From: Anaerolineae bacterium
Lineage (GTDB): Bacteria > Chloroflexota > Anaerolineae > Caldilineales > Caldilineaceae
DNA length: 64,000 bases
Direction: 5' to 3'
Assembly (NCBI GenBank): GCA_030432295.1
Contig: JAUIHI010000020.1
Coordinates: 1-64,000, forward strand
A program made the translations under genes and the position numbers. Shown here one piece after another: positions 43,573-52,625 of this stretch. Position 1 is the first letter of the stretch; each line of letters opens with the position of its first letter. Under the pieces are notes generated by a model. It had not been told where the DNA came from and did not search any database. It was given only the letters and a program-made list of their open reading frames with translations.

Positions 43573-44387
43573 TGACATCACCCAAGAAAGTTCTTGTTAC
43601 TGGCGCAACCGGGCATGTGGGCAGCAGTACCTATATGCTTCTGGCGAGCCAACCGGAGAAGTACGATGTGTATGCGCTGGATCGGCAGCGTGAATTCTCT
43701 GGCCGCGTGCCGGCTAGAAATCAGGGCCTGAAAATCCCGGATGAGAAGTTTCATCTGTGCAACCTGGCAGATGCTGGGGCAATTCGGCAGGCGGTCGAGG
43801 GAATGGATGTGGTGGTTCACCTGGGCGCGGACCCCGGCGACGACGGAAGCTGGGAGAGCCTGTTGAACAACAATGTGGTGGGCACGTACAATGTATTTGA
43901 GGCTTGCCGGGCTGCTGGCGTGCCACGGGTGGTTGCAGCCAGCAGCATTATGGTTTCTCAGGGGCAACGGGAGCAGGAGCCTTATAAGTCGATAGTCGAC
44001 AAGCGCTTCGACGATGTGCCCAAGGATTACCCAATGCTCACACCGGCGACACCAGCGGAGCCGAGAGGGATTTACGGCGCTACCAAAGTTTGGTCAGAGT
44101 CCCTGGCACGGGTATACGCCTATTCCCACGGAATGTCGTGCATCTGCATCCGCATCGGTCAGGTGGAACGGGACCGTCCCCGACCGCCCCACGGCCACGA
44201 CTTTTTTGTGAGCCAGCGGGATATCGCCCAGATTATGGAATGCGCCGTCAACGCAGATGAAGAACTGCGATTTGGGATATTCTATGGCATATCGAACAAT
44301 GACTGGCGTTGGATGGATATTGAGGATGCCCGGCAAAAACTGGGGTATGTGCCCCAGGACAGGGCAGAAGACAACCACGTCTATTGA
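43572..44387 (+). CDS. NAD-dependent epimerase/dehydratase family protein, uronate dehydrogenase-like
   Basis: A 271-residue extended SDR with TGATGHVG, VVHLGADPGDDGSWESLLNNN, GTYNVFEACRAAG and the catalytic YGATK. It is a paralogue of the protein at 41706-42509 and shares the HxGAD and NNNxxGTYNV signatures of uronate dehydrogenases. Coupling to the aldo/keto reductase upstream and a 20-base gap to the next one indicate a single operon. A lactone-forming aldose or uronate oxidation is inferred. Confidence 0.9.
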   Translation: MTSPKKVLVTGATGHVGSSTYMLLASQPEKYDVYALDRQREFSGRVPARNQGLKIPDEKFHLCNLADAGAIRQAVEGMDVVVHLGADPGDDGSWESLLNNNVVGTYNVFEACRAAGVPRVVAASSIMVSQGQREQEPYKSIVDKRFDDVPKDYPMLTPATPAEPRGIYGATKVWSESLARVYAYSHGMSCICIRIGQVERDRPRPPHGHDFFVSQRDIAQIMECAVNADEELRFGIFYGISNNDWRWMDIEDARQKLGYVPQDRAEDNHVY

Positions 44388-44407
44388 GTTGAGACAGGAG
44401 ATGAATT

Positions 44408-45301
44408 ATGCAAGCAGGCGATATCCCCAAACGTGAATTCGGGAAAACCGGAGAGATGCTCACTGTGATCGGGCCTGGCGGGGCGCGTTTTCGGATGGTT
44501 TCCTGGGAGGAAGCAACGGCCATTGTGCGCCGCTGCTACGACCTGGGGATCAACTATTACGACTGCTCCCACAACTACTGGGGAGGCCGCTCAGAGGAGG
44601 TCTACGGCGCGGTCCTGGCCCCGTTTCGCCAAGATGTCTTCATCACGACAAAGTGTGACGCGCGCACCCGGGAAGGCGCCGAACGGGAGTTGGAAGCCGG
44701 ACTCAAGAGTATGAAGACCGACTACGTGGACCTCTGGCAACTCCACAAAGTCGGACATTCCGATGACGACCTGGAAGCTATCTTTGCGCCGGGCGGCGCG
44801 ATGGAGGCGCTGGTGGCAGCGAAGAAGGCCGGGAAGTGTCGTTTTATCGGCTTCACAGTCCACGGGGATCCCAATACAGTGGTTCAGTTACTTCAACTCT
44901 ACAACGATTGGGACGCGACACTGATTCCGCTGAATCCAGCCGACCCAGCATATATGAGCTTTGAAAAGATTGCCCTTCCCGCCGTCATTGAGCGGGGTCT
45001 CGGAATCCAGGTGATGAAAAGTCTGGGCAACGGGAAACTGCTGTCGGCCATCACTGCGCGGGATTGCATCAACTACGCGCTGAGCCTGCCCACCCATTGC
45101 ATCGCCCTGGGTTTCACCAGCATTGGACAGGTGGAGGATGACGTCCGCTTTGCTCAGGAGTATAAGCCGCTATCAGGCGAGGAGATGGATCAGCTGCGCA
45201 GCCGGGCCGCCAAGGTGGCTGGCCCGAATCTGGAAGACTGGAAGAAGCCTTTGGGGGCCACGTTAGCAGGCCGACAAACCCCGCTCCACGACGACGTTTG
45301 A
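44408..45301 (+). CDS. aldo/keto reductase (divergent member)
   Basis: A 297-residue AKR. The tetrad region is less canonical (NYYDCSHNYWGGRSEE), while ITTKC and LWQLHKVG keep the Lys and His. It lacks the usual C-terminal phosphate loop (GFTSIGQVEDDVRFA instead), as in a branch of AKRs often found as predicted oxidoreductases with unclear function. It is the last dehydrogenase gene of the operon before the SGNH hydrolase gene. Confidence 0.9.
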   Translation: MQAGDIPKREFGKTGEMLTVIGPGGARFRMVSWEEATAIVRRCYDLGINYYDCSHNYWGGRSEEVYGAVLAPFRQDVFITTKCDARTREGAERELEAGLKSMKTDYVDLWQLHKVGHSDDDLEAIFAPGGAMEALVAAKKAGKCRFIGFTVHGDPNTVVQLLQLYNDWDATLIPLNPADPAYMSFEKIALPAVIERGLGIQVMKSLGNGKLLSAITARDCINYALSLPTHCIALGFTSIGQVEDDVRFAQEYKPLSGEEMDQLRSRAAKVAGPNLEDWKKPLGATLAGRQTPLHDDV

Positions 45302-45388
45302 GCGGCAACGACGAAGCTTGTCCCGGACAAAGGAAAAGCGTTTTCTCTTGCCCGTCCACAAATCTGCCAAGGAGAATCGAAAGTCAAT

Positions 45389-46384
45389 ATGGCTCAACCA
45401 ATCCTGCCCACTGATCCACGTCTCACCTGGTCTGGCGCGCTTTCCCTGGAAAGCGGCGATGGCTGGGCTATGCCCTGGCGCATCCCCCACAGCCAGGCCG
45501 CGCTCTTCTACCCAGGCCTGGTAGAGCGGGCGGCTATGCCCGCTGGCGTGCGCATCGCCTTCCGTAGCGACACCACATCCCTTGCGGGACAGATCGTACC
45601 TTTCCCAGAAATGCCGCCTATCGACCTCTACTGCGACGGCGTCTTTCTCGGCTCTGCCGAATTGGACGGACGCAGCGACTTCCGATTTGTGGGATTGCCG
45701 TCCGGGGAAAAGGTGATTGAACTGTGGCTGCCCCAATTTGGCGAGTTTCGTCTGCGTGAACTGACCGTCGACGCCGATGCCAGTCTGACACCCTTCCAGG
45801 ACGAACGTCCCCGCTGGATCACCTACGGCAGTTCTATCACCCAGTGTCGCACGGCTTCCTCGCCCTCTCACACCTGGCCGGCTATCGTCGCCAGAGAAGG
45901 GGGTTACAACCTCACCGCCCTGGGCTATGGGGGGCAATGCCATCTGGACCCAATGATTGCCCGTATGATGCGGGATATGCCCGCCGACTTCCTCTCCATC
46001 TGTGTCGGCATCAACATCTACGGCAGCGGCTCACTCAATGAACGCAGCTTTAGGCAGGCCATCATCGGCTTTGTACAGTTGCTGCGGGAAGGCCATCCAG
46101 AGACGCCCCTGGCGGTACTCTCCCCCATCCACGCGGTCCACCGGGAGACAGAAGTCAATGCGGCTGGTTTCACCATACAGGCCATGCGGGAAGAGGTCGA
46201 AAAGGCTGTCGCTGTCCTGCAATCCCAGGGAGACGGCCACATTCACTACGTCAACGGTCTGGACATCTTTGGGGCTGAGAGCGCCCACCTGCTGCCCGAC
46301 GATCTGCACCCCAATGCCGAAGGGTACGAATTGATGGGCCGAAATTTCAGCCAAAAAGTGGCCGGACCCTATTTCGGGACTTAA
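45389..46384 (+). CDS. SGNH/GDSL hydrolase (carbohydrate esterase-like, CE2-type layout)
   Basis: A 331-residue protein. The N-terminal part (about residues 1-125) looks like a jelly-roll domain. The C-terminal part is an SGNH esterase: the nucleophile Ser is in WITYGSSITQ, the Gly block in LGYGGQCHLD, the Asn block in CVGINIYGS and the Asp-His pair in LLPDDLHPNAEGY. The family deacetylates sugars. The lack of a signal peptide places it in the cytoplasm, where it could remove acetyl groups from imported fucosylated oligosaccharides. It ends the operon that begins with the GntR gene. Confidence 0.9.
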   Translation: MAQPILPTDPRLTWSGALSLESGDGWAMPWRIPHSQAALFYPGLVERAAMPAGVRIAFRSDTTSLAGQIVPFPEMPPIDLYCDGVFLGSAELDGRSDFRFVGLPSGEKVIELWLPQFGEFRLRELTVDADASLTPFQDERPRWITYGSSITQCRTASSPSHTWPAIVAREGGYNLTALGYGGQCHLDPMIARMMRDMPADFLSICVGINIYGSGSLNERSFRQAIIGFVQLLREGHPETPLAVLSPIHAVHRETEVNAAGFTIQAMREEVEKAVAVLQSQGDGHIHYVNGLDIFGAESAHLLPDDLHPNAEGYELMGRNFSQKVAGPYFGT

Positions 46385-46428
46385 CACCCGCGTCTGGCCC
46401 ACTGTCGTACCTGGCAATCAGACATTCA

Positions 46429-46544
46429 GTGCAATTCAAGTCGGGGGCAATTGCCTTCCCGGAAGGGGGCAGAGCAAGATGGCAAGTGCCTGCATCTCCT
46501 GCCCTCTTCCGGGAAGGTCAGACCCGCTCCGGCTTGAATTGCAC
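46429..46544. repeat. 116-base MITE-like element with 16-bp terminal inverted repeats
   Basis: The ends 46429-46444 (gtgcaattcaagtcgg) and 46529-46544 are inverted copies with one G/T-tolerant mismatch. Inside, a second inverted pair (cttcccggaagg type and cttccgggaagg type) adds structure. No coding content is seen, and target-site duplications are not obvious. It lies between the SGNH gene and the transglutaminase operon. Confidence 0.65.
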
Positions 46545-46585
46545 CCCCACAGGTCGGCAGAGTATCTCCGCTCTGCCTTTGCTGG

Positions 46586-46591
46586 TATAAT
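46586..46591 (+). promoter_or_regulatory. extended -10 element of the transglutaminase operon
   Basis: TATAAT preceded by ctgg lies 68 bases before the ATG at 46660. A convincing -35 box is not visible, so an extended -10 promoter is suggested. Confidence 0.45.
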
Positions 46592-46659
46592 ACGCCACAT
46601 CTACTTTTTTGACTGCTCCAACCGGTTGCTCATCCCGCCGCCTACTCCCAAGGACGACA

Positions 46660-49600
46660 ATGTCTATTCGCGTCGCCATCAACCACAAGACCCACTATAC
46701 CTACGACCGGGCGGTTGCGCTCTCGCCCCACGTCTTTCGCCTGCGTCCCGCGCCCCACTGCCGCACGCCCATCGAAGCCTACTCCCTGCGCATCCGGCCC
46801 GAAACCCACTTTATCAACTGGCAGCAGGACCCCTTCGGCAACTACCAGGCCCGGGTCGTCTTCCCGGAGAAAGGCGAGGAACTCTACATCGAAGTTGATG
46901 TGGTGGCGGATATGACTGTCATCAATCCCTTCGAATTTTTCGTGGAATCCTATGCGGAAAATTTCCCCTTCACCTACGATTCCCAATTGTCCAAAGAATT
47001 GGTCCCCTATTTGGAAGTGCAGGAGGCGGGTCCCCTGCTCACCGCCTGGCTGGCAGAGGTTTCGCGGGACGAAATGCCGATCATCGACTTTCTGGTGGCC
47101 CTCAACCACCGGCTCTACACCGACATCGCCTACTCCATCCGTATGGAGCCGGGGGTGCAGAGCTGTGAGCAGACCCTGGAACGGGCGCTCGGCTCCTGCC
47201 GGGATTCGGGCTGGCTGCTGGTGCAGATTCTGCGCCATTTGGGGCTGGCGGCCCGCTTTGCCTCCGGCTATCTGGTCCAATTGACCGCGGATGTGGAGGC
47301 TCTGGACGGACCCTCCGGCCCCACCGCCGACTTCACCGATCTCCACGCCTGGGCCGAAGTCTATCTGCCCGGCGCGGGTTGGGTCGGGCTGGACCCCACC
47401 TCCGGCCTCTTTGCCGGGGAGGGGCACATTCCCCTGGCCTGCACGCCCCATCCGGTCAGCGCGGCCCCGGTCACAGGGGCCACCGACAAGTGCGAAGTCA
47501 CCTTCGCCTTCGACAACTCCGTGCGCCGCCTGCACGAAGACCCCCGTGTGACCAAACCCTATACCGACGAGCAGTGGGCGGCCATCAATGCTCTGGGCGA
47601 TCAGGTGGACGAGGAATTGACGGCCCAGGACGTGCGCCTGACAATGGGTGGCGAGCCGACTTTTGTCTCCATCGACGATATGGAGGCCCCGGAGTGGAAC
47701 ACCGAAGCCGACGGCCCCCACAAGCGCAAACTGGCCAACCACCTCCTGCGCCGCCTGCAAGACGCCTTTGGCGCCGGCGGCATCCTCCACTACGGTCAGG
47801 GCAAGTGGTATCCCGGCGAACCCCTGCCCCGCTGGAAGCTGGCCGCCTACTGGCGAACCGATGGCCTGGCCCTCTGGCGCAACCCGGACCTGCTGGCTGA
47901 CATCAGCCACGCAGACGTGGGCCACGCAAACGTGGGCCACGACGACGGCGTTAGCGTCGAACAGGCCCGCCAGTTTACTGACACACTGGCCTCCTATCTG
48001 CAACTGTCGCCGACAACCGTCAGCCCGGCCTACGAGGATGTCTTCTACTATCTGCTGCAAGAGGGGCGCATCCCGGACAATCTGGACCCGCTGGCCGCGG
48101 ACCTGGACGATCCCCTGGAGCGGCGGCGGCTGTCCCAACTGTTGGAGCGGGGACTGGGCACGCCCAAAGGTTTCGTCCTGCCCCTGGGCTGGAACTATAC
48201 GAGCCAAAGCTGGGAGAACGGGCCGTGGAGCTTCCGCCGGGGCCATCTCTACCTGATGCCCGGCGATTCCCCAATGGGTCTGCGTCTGCCCCTGGATTCC
48301 CTGCCGTGGCTGGCCGAGGAGGACGAGGACCCCATCTTCGAGCGCTCGGCCTTCGAGGAACTGCCCGCCCTGCCCGACTACTACGCGGCAGTCCAGGCCC
48401 GCTACGACGACGAGGCTGCTCGCCCCGCGGCCAGCCCCAAACAGAAGATCAGGCACGTGCCCCACACCGCGCTCTGTGTGGAGCCACGGGATGGGCGGCT
48501 CCACATTTTTATGCCCCCCGCCAGCTATTTGGAACACTACCTGGACCTGCTGGCCGCGGTCGAACTGTCGGCCCAATCCCTGGGTATCCCCGTCGTCATC
48601 GAAGGCTACGACCCGCCTGCCGACCACCGGCTGCAAAAGATGCTCGTCACCCCGGACCCCGGCGTCATCGAAGTCAACATCCACCCCTCCCACAACTGGC
48701 GGGAACTGGTGGAGAATACGGTTACGCTTTACGAGGAGGCCCGGCTCTCTCGCCTGGGCGCGGAGAAGTTTATGCAGGACGGTCGCCACACAGGCACAGG
48801 CGGCGGCAATCACGTCACACTGGGCGCGGCTGTGCCCGCGGACAGCCCCTTCCTGCGTCGGCCCGATCTCCTGCGCAGTCTGGTGGCCTATTGGCAGAAC
48901 CACCCCGGCCTCTCCTATCTCTTCTCCGGGATGTTTATCGGCCCCACCAGCCAGGCCCCTCGTGTGGATGAGGGGCGCGAAGATCACGTCTATGAATTGG
49001 AGATCGCCTTCCAGCAGATCCCCGAACCGGGCCAGCCTGTGCCGCCCTGGCTGGTGGATCGGGTGCTGCGCAATCTGCTGGTGGACATCACCGGCAACAC
49101 CCACCGGGCCGAATTCTGCATCGACAAACTCTACGCCCCCGGCTCTCCCAGCGGGCGGCTGGGGCTGGTCGAGTTGCGCGCCTTCGATATGCCCCCCCAC
49201 GCCCGTATGAGTGTGGCCCAGATGCTGCTGGTGCGTACCCTCGTGGCCTGGTTCTGGCAGAAGCCCTATCGCCGCAAGCTGACCCGCTGGGGTCCGGCCC
49301 TCTACGACCGCTATCTGCTGCCCCACTTTGTGGAAGCCGACCTGCGGGAAGTGGTGGGCGAGTTGCAGTCCGCTGGCTACGACTTCCGGCTGGAATGGCT
49401 GGACCCCTTCTTCGAGTTCCGCTTCCCCCGCTTTGGCACGGCCCAGGTGCAGGGAATGAGCCTGGAAGTGCGCATGGCTATCGAACCCTGGCACGTGCTG
49501 GGCGAAGAGATCAGCGCGCAGGGCGCGTCCCGCTATGTGGACTCGTCGGTGGAAAAGGTGCAGGTCAAAGTCCAGGGGCTGATCGGTGACCGCTATATTG

Positions 49601-50046
49601 TGGTCTGCAATGGCCGCCGCCTGCCCCTGCGCAGCACAGGCGTTCCCGGCGAATTTGTGGCAGGCGTGCGCTACCAGGCCTGGCAGCCTCCCTCCGCGCT
49701 GCACCCGACTTTGCAGGTGCAGGCTCCCCTGGTCTTCGACATCATCGACACCTGGAACGGGCGGGCGATCGGGGGCTGCACCTATCACGTGGTCCACGCA
49801 GGGGGACGCGCCTATGACGACATTCCGGTCAACGCCAACGTGGCCGAATCCCGGCGGGTCAGCCGCTTCTGGGACTACGGCCACACCCCCGGTGGTGTCT
49901 TTGTCTATCCAGCCACGCCCCGGCCCACCCGCCGCTATATGACCGAACACGGGGGACGCCAGGAGGCGTCCGCCCTGCCGCCCGTCGAAGTCAATCCCAT
50001 TTTCGCCCACACACTGGACCTGCGATGGACGCCGGAAGCACTTTAG
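46660..50046 (+). CDS. transglutaminase-like protein fused to DUF2126 domain
   Basis: A 1128-residue protein. Residues about 1-85 form the bacterial transglutaminase N-domain (HKTHYTYDRAVALSPHVFRL). Residues about 120-260 form the papain-like core with C180 (GSCRDSGW), H229 (LHAWAEVYLP) and D245 (GLDPTSG). The rest is the large DUF2126 (COG4196-type) region with LTMGGEPTFVSIDDMEAPEWN, GTGGGNHVTLGAA and EFCIDKLYAP. The transglutaminase/DUF2126 fusion is a known architecture linked to ATP-grasp/alpha-E proteins, which follow here. The start is the ATG at 46660 (MSIRVAINHKT); an upstream frame to 46609 is unlikely. A short in-frame tandem repeat lies at 47906-47940. Confidence 0.95.
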   Translation: MSIRVAINHKTHYTYDRAVALSPHVFRLRPAPHCRTPIEAYSLRIRPETHFINWQQDPFGNYQARVVFPEKGEELYIEVDVVADMTVINPFEFFVESYAENFPFTYDSQLSKELVPYLEVQEAGPLLTAWLAEVSRDEMPIIDFLVALNHRLYTDIAYSIRMEPGVQSCEQTLERALGSCRDSGWLLVQILRHLGLAARFASGYLVQLTADVEALDGPSGPTADFTDLHAWAEVYLPGAGWVGLDPTSGLFAGEGHIPLACTPHPVSAAPVTGATDKCEVTFAFDNSVRRLHEDPRVTKPYTDEQWAAINALGDQVDEELTAQDVRLTMGGEPTFVSIDDMEAPEWNTEADGPHKRKLANHLLRRLQDAFGAGGILHYGQGKWYPGEPLPRWKLAAYWRTDGLALWRNPDLLADISHADVGHANVGHDDGVSVEQARQFTDTLASYLQLSPTTVSPAYEDVFYYLLQEGRIPDNLDPLAADLDDPLERRRLSQLLERGLGTPKGFVLPLGWNYTSQSWENGPWSFRRGHLYLMPGDSPMGLRLPLDSLPWLAEEDEDPIFERSAFEELPALPDYYAAVQARYDDEAARPAASPKQKIRHVPHTALCVEPRDGRLHIFMPPASYLEHYLDLLAAVELSAQSLGIPVVIEGYDPPADHRLQKMLVTPDPGVIEVNIHPSHNWRELVENTVTLYEEARLSRLGAEKFMQDGRHTGTGGGNHVTLGAAVPADSPFLRRPDLLRSLVAYWQNHPGLSYLFSGMFIGPTSQAPRVDEGREDHVYELEIAFQQIPEPGQPVPPWLVDRVLRNLLVDITGNTHRAEFCIDKLYAPGSPSGRLGLVELRAFDMPPHARMSVAQMLLVRTLVAWFWQKPYRRKLTRWGPALYDRYLLPHFVEADLREVVGELQSAGYDFRLEWLDPFFEFRFPRFGTAQVQGMSLEVRMAIEPWHVLGEEISAQGASRYVDSSVEKVQVKVQGLIGDRYIVVCNGRRLPLRSTGVPGEFVAGVRYQAWQPPSALHPTLQVQAPLVFDIIDTWNGRAIGGCTYHVVHAGGRAYDDIPVNANVAESRRVSRFWDYGHTPGGVFVYPATPRPTRRYMTEHGGRQEASALPPVEVNPIFAHTLDLRWTPEAL

Positions 50047-52625
50047 CCAGCCCGCTCTTGGCCGACTACTCTCTTGTCGGGGGCAACTACGACGAAATGT
50101 GGCAGGCCAAGGGTGTGCTCCAGCCCCACTGGCAGCCCTTCGTCCACTTCCTGACAGCGCTTGGCGCGCCCGGTCTGGAGCGTCTGCAACAGGAGGTGCG
50201 CCGCCTGCTGCGGGACAACGGCGTCACCTACAATGTCCACGGCGCGCCCGACGGGATGCAGCGCCCCTGGCCGATAGACGTTATTCCGCTGATTCTGGAC
50301 GAACCGGATTGGGCGGTGATCGAGGCCGGGGTGGTCCAGCGGGCCGAGCTGCTCAATCTGGTGCTGGAAGATCTCTACGGCCCCCGCAAGCTCCTGGCCC
50401 AGGGATTACTGCCACCGGACCTGATCTACAGCCATCCCGGCTTTCTGCGCGCCTGCGATGGAGTGGTGCAGCCCGGCGAACGTCAACTGCTGGTCTACGC
50501 CGCGGACTTGGCCCGGGGGCCGGACGGGCGCATGTGGGTGCTGGCCGACCGCACCCAGGCCCCTTCCGGCGCGGGCTATGCCCTGGAAAATCGCACAGTC
50601 ATGGCTTCGGTCATGCGCTCGATGTTTCACGAAGGGCGCATCCGCTATCTCTCCAACTTCTTTCGGGAATTGCAGAGCACTCTGGTATCCGTGGCGGGCC
50701 AGCACAAAGAGGCCCCCCGGATGGTCCTGCTCACCCCAGGCCCCCACAACGAAACCTATTTTGAGCACGCCTATCTGGCCGCCTATCTGGGCTACCCGCT
50801 TGTCCAGGGCGGCGACTTGACTGTCGTCAACGGCTCGGTGGTGATGAAGTCCCTGGCCGGGTTGCAGCCTGTGGATGTGATTCTGCGCCGGGTGGACGAC
50901 ACCTTCTGCGATCCCCTGGAACTGCGCTCGGACTCCTATCTGGGCGTGGCTGGTCTGCTGGAAGCGGCCCGCCGCCAGCGGGTGACAGTCGCCAATCCTC
51001 TGGGCGCGGGCATTCTGGAAAATCCGGGGCTGATCCCTTTCCTGCCCGGTCTGGCCCAACACTTCCTCAACGAAGAGTTGATCCTGCCCTCCGCGGCCAC
51101 CTGGTGGTGCGGCCAGCCCCGGGAACTGGACTACGTGCTGACCCATTTGGACGAACTGGTGATTACCCCGATTGTGCCCCATGGCGCGGGCCGCTCAGTG
51201 GTGGGCAGCCAGTTGAGCAAGCGGGAACTGGCCCAGTGGCGGGAGCGCATCCGCCAGCAGCCCCTGGCCTTTATTGGCCGGGAACAGGTCAGCTTTTCCA
51301 CCTCCCCCTCCTTTATCGACGGCAAACTGGAAGCCCGGCATACGGTCCTGCGTAGCTTTGCCACGGCCCAGCGCAGCGGCTACGCGGTCATGCCCGGCGG
51401 CCTGACCCGCAGCGCGGCAGGCCCCGATGCTTTTGTGGTCTCCAACAGCGCGGGGGGCATCAGCAAGGATACGTGGGTGCTCAGCTCCCAACGCCAGCAC
51501 CACATCAGCCTCTGGCAGCAGACCGCGCCGGAGCACGCCCGCCACAGCGATGCCACCCTCTCCAGCCGGGCAGCGGAAAACCTCTTTTGGGTGGGGCGCT
51601 ACGCGGAGCGGGTCGAGAGCACAGCCCGCATCCTGCGCGCCATTCTGGACTATTACAGCCACGACAGTCTGCTGGCCGACGAGATCGAGTCGGCCTGTCT
51701 GAGCCGTCTGCTGGTCGCTCTGACGCAGGTGACGATGACCTATCCGGGTTTTGTGGGCGAGGGTGGCGAAGAGCGGCTGGCCCAGCCCGGCGAGGAGATT
51801 CTGGCCGTTAGCCTGGACGACAAGCGTGTCGGCGGGCTGCTGGCAGACCTGCGGGCGATGGTGGGCGCAGCCTTTGGCGTGCGGGATTTCTGGTCGCCAG
51901 ACACCTGGCGGGTGATCGAAAATATCGAAGACCCGTGGCTCCATCTGGCGGAGGAACCGGAACGGGGGCTGGAGGATGTGCGCGGCGAACTGAACAGTCT
52001 GATCACCCAACTGATGGCCCTGGCCGGGCTGCACATGGAAAGTATGAGCCACAGCGCCCGCTGGCTGCTGCTGGATATGGGCCGACGGTTGGAGCGGGGC
52101 CTGCGCCTCATCGCCTTTCTGCGTGGCGCGCTGGTATCGCCCCAGCCCCAGCCCACCTGGGAATTGCTGTTGGAGACGATGCTGCGCACCACGGAAAATA
52201 TCATCACCTATCGCCGCCGCTACCGGGCCAATCTGCAATTGCAATCTGTGTTGGACCTGCTGCTGCTGGACGAGAAGAATCCTCGTGCTCTACTCTACCA
52301 ACTCAATGAACTGCAAATCCATTTGCAGAATCTGCCCAGAGAAAATGTGGACTACCGCCTCAGCCAGGAGGAGCAGCTAATCCTGCAAGCCTATACCCGG
52401 CTGCGGCTGATCGACACCCAGGCCCTAGCCCAGGTGGACGAGGAATCGGGCCTCTATCTCAAACTGGATGAACTGCTGGCCGAACTCTCCTATCTGCTCA
52501 GCCAGATTTCCCAGGTATTGACCAACCGCTACTTTACCTACGCCCAGCTGCCCCATCAGATTGGCTCCGCCCAGGCGGTTTTGCTGCCGCTGGAACCACA
52601 GCCGCTTTTGGAGGTTGCTCCCTAG
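50025..52625 (+). CDS. circularly permuted ATP-grasp protein fused to alpha-E domain
   Basis: An 866-residue fusion. Residues about 20-490 form the circularly permuted ATP-grasp type 2 domain (DNGVTYNVHGAPDGMQRPWPIDVIPLI, VLADRTQAPSGAGYALENR, MVLLTPGPHNETYFEHAYLA, NPLGAGILENPGL). Residues about 515-845 form the all-helical alpha-E domain (LSSRAAENLFWVGRYAERVE, SARWLLLDMGRRLERG). The two are usually separate neighbouring genes. ATP-grasp enzymes join an acid to an amine through an acyl phosphate, so a peptide ligase role is predicted for the family. The start overlaps the previous gene by 22 bases, and the stop overlaps the next start (TAGTG), so all three are coupled. Confidence 0.95.
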   Translation: MDAGSTLASPLLADYSLVGGNYDEMWQAKGVLQPHWQPFVHFLTALGAPGLERLQQEVRRLLRDNGVTYNVHGAPDGMQRPWPIDVIPLILDEPDWAVIEAGVVQRAELLNLVLEDLYGPRKLLAQGLLPPDLIYSHPGFLRACDGVVQPGERQLLVYAADLARGPDGRMWVLADRTQAPSGAGYALENRTVMASVMRSMFHEGRIRYLSNFFRELQSTLVSVAGQHKEAPRMVLLTPGPHNETYFEHAYLAAYLGYPLVQGGDLTVVNGSVVMKSLAGLQPVDVILRRVDDTFCDPLELRSDSYLGVAGLLEAARRQRVTVANPLGAGILENPGLIPFLPGLAQHFLNEELILPSAATWWCGQPRELDYVLTHLDELVITPIVPHGAGRSVVGSQLSKRELAQWRERIRQQPLAFIGREQVSFSTSPSFIDGKLEARHTVLRSFATAQRSGYAVMPGGLTRSAAGPDAFVVSNSAGGISKDTWVLSSQRQHHISLWQQTAPEHARHSDATLSSRAAENLFWVGRYAERVESTARILRAILDYYSHDSLLADEIESACLSRLLVALTQVTMTYPGFVGEGGEERLAQPGEEILAVSLDDKRVGGLLADLRAMVGAAFGVRDFWSPDTWRVIENIEDPWLHLAEEPERGLEDVRGELNSLITQLMALAGLHMESMSHSARWLLLDMGRRLERGLRLIAFLRGALVSPQPQPTWELLLETMLRTTENIITYRRRYRANLQLQSVLDLLLLDEKNPRALLYQLNELQIHLQNLPRENVDYRLSQEEQLILQAYTRLRLIDTQALAQVDEESGLYLKLDELLAELSYLLSQISQVLTNRYFTYAQLPHQIGSAQAVLLPLEPQPLLEVAP

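Noticed and set aside
46642-50010. Very long minus-strand open frame (about 1120 codons) opposite the transglutaminase-DUF2126 gene
   Set aside because: It is a shadow of the strongly codon-biased plus-strand gene. It has low complexity with many Gly/Gln/His, no recognisable domain and no ribosome site, while the plus strand has full family motifs and intact catalytic residues.
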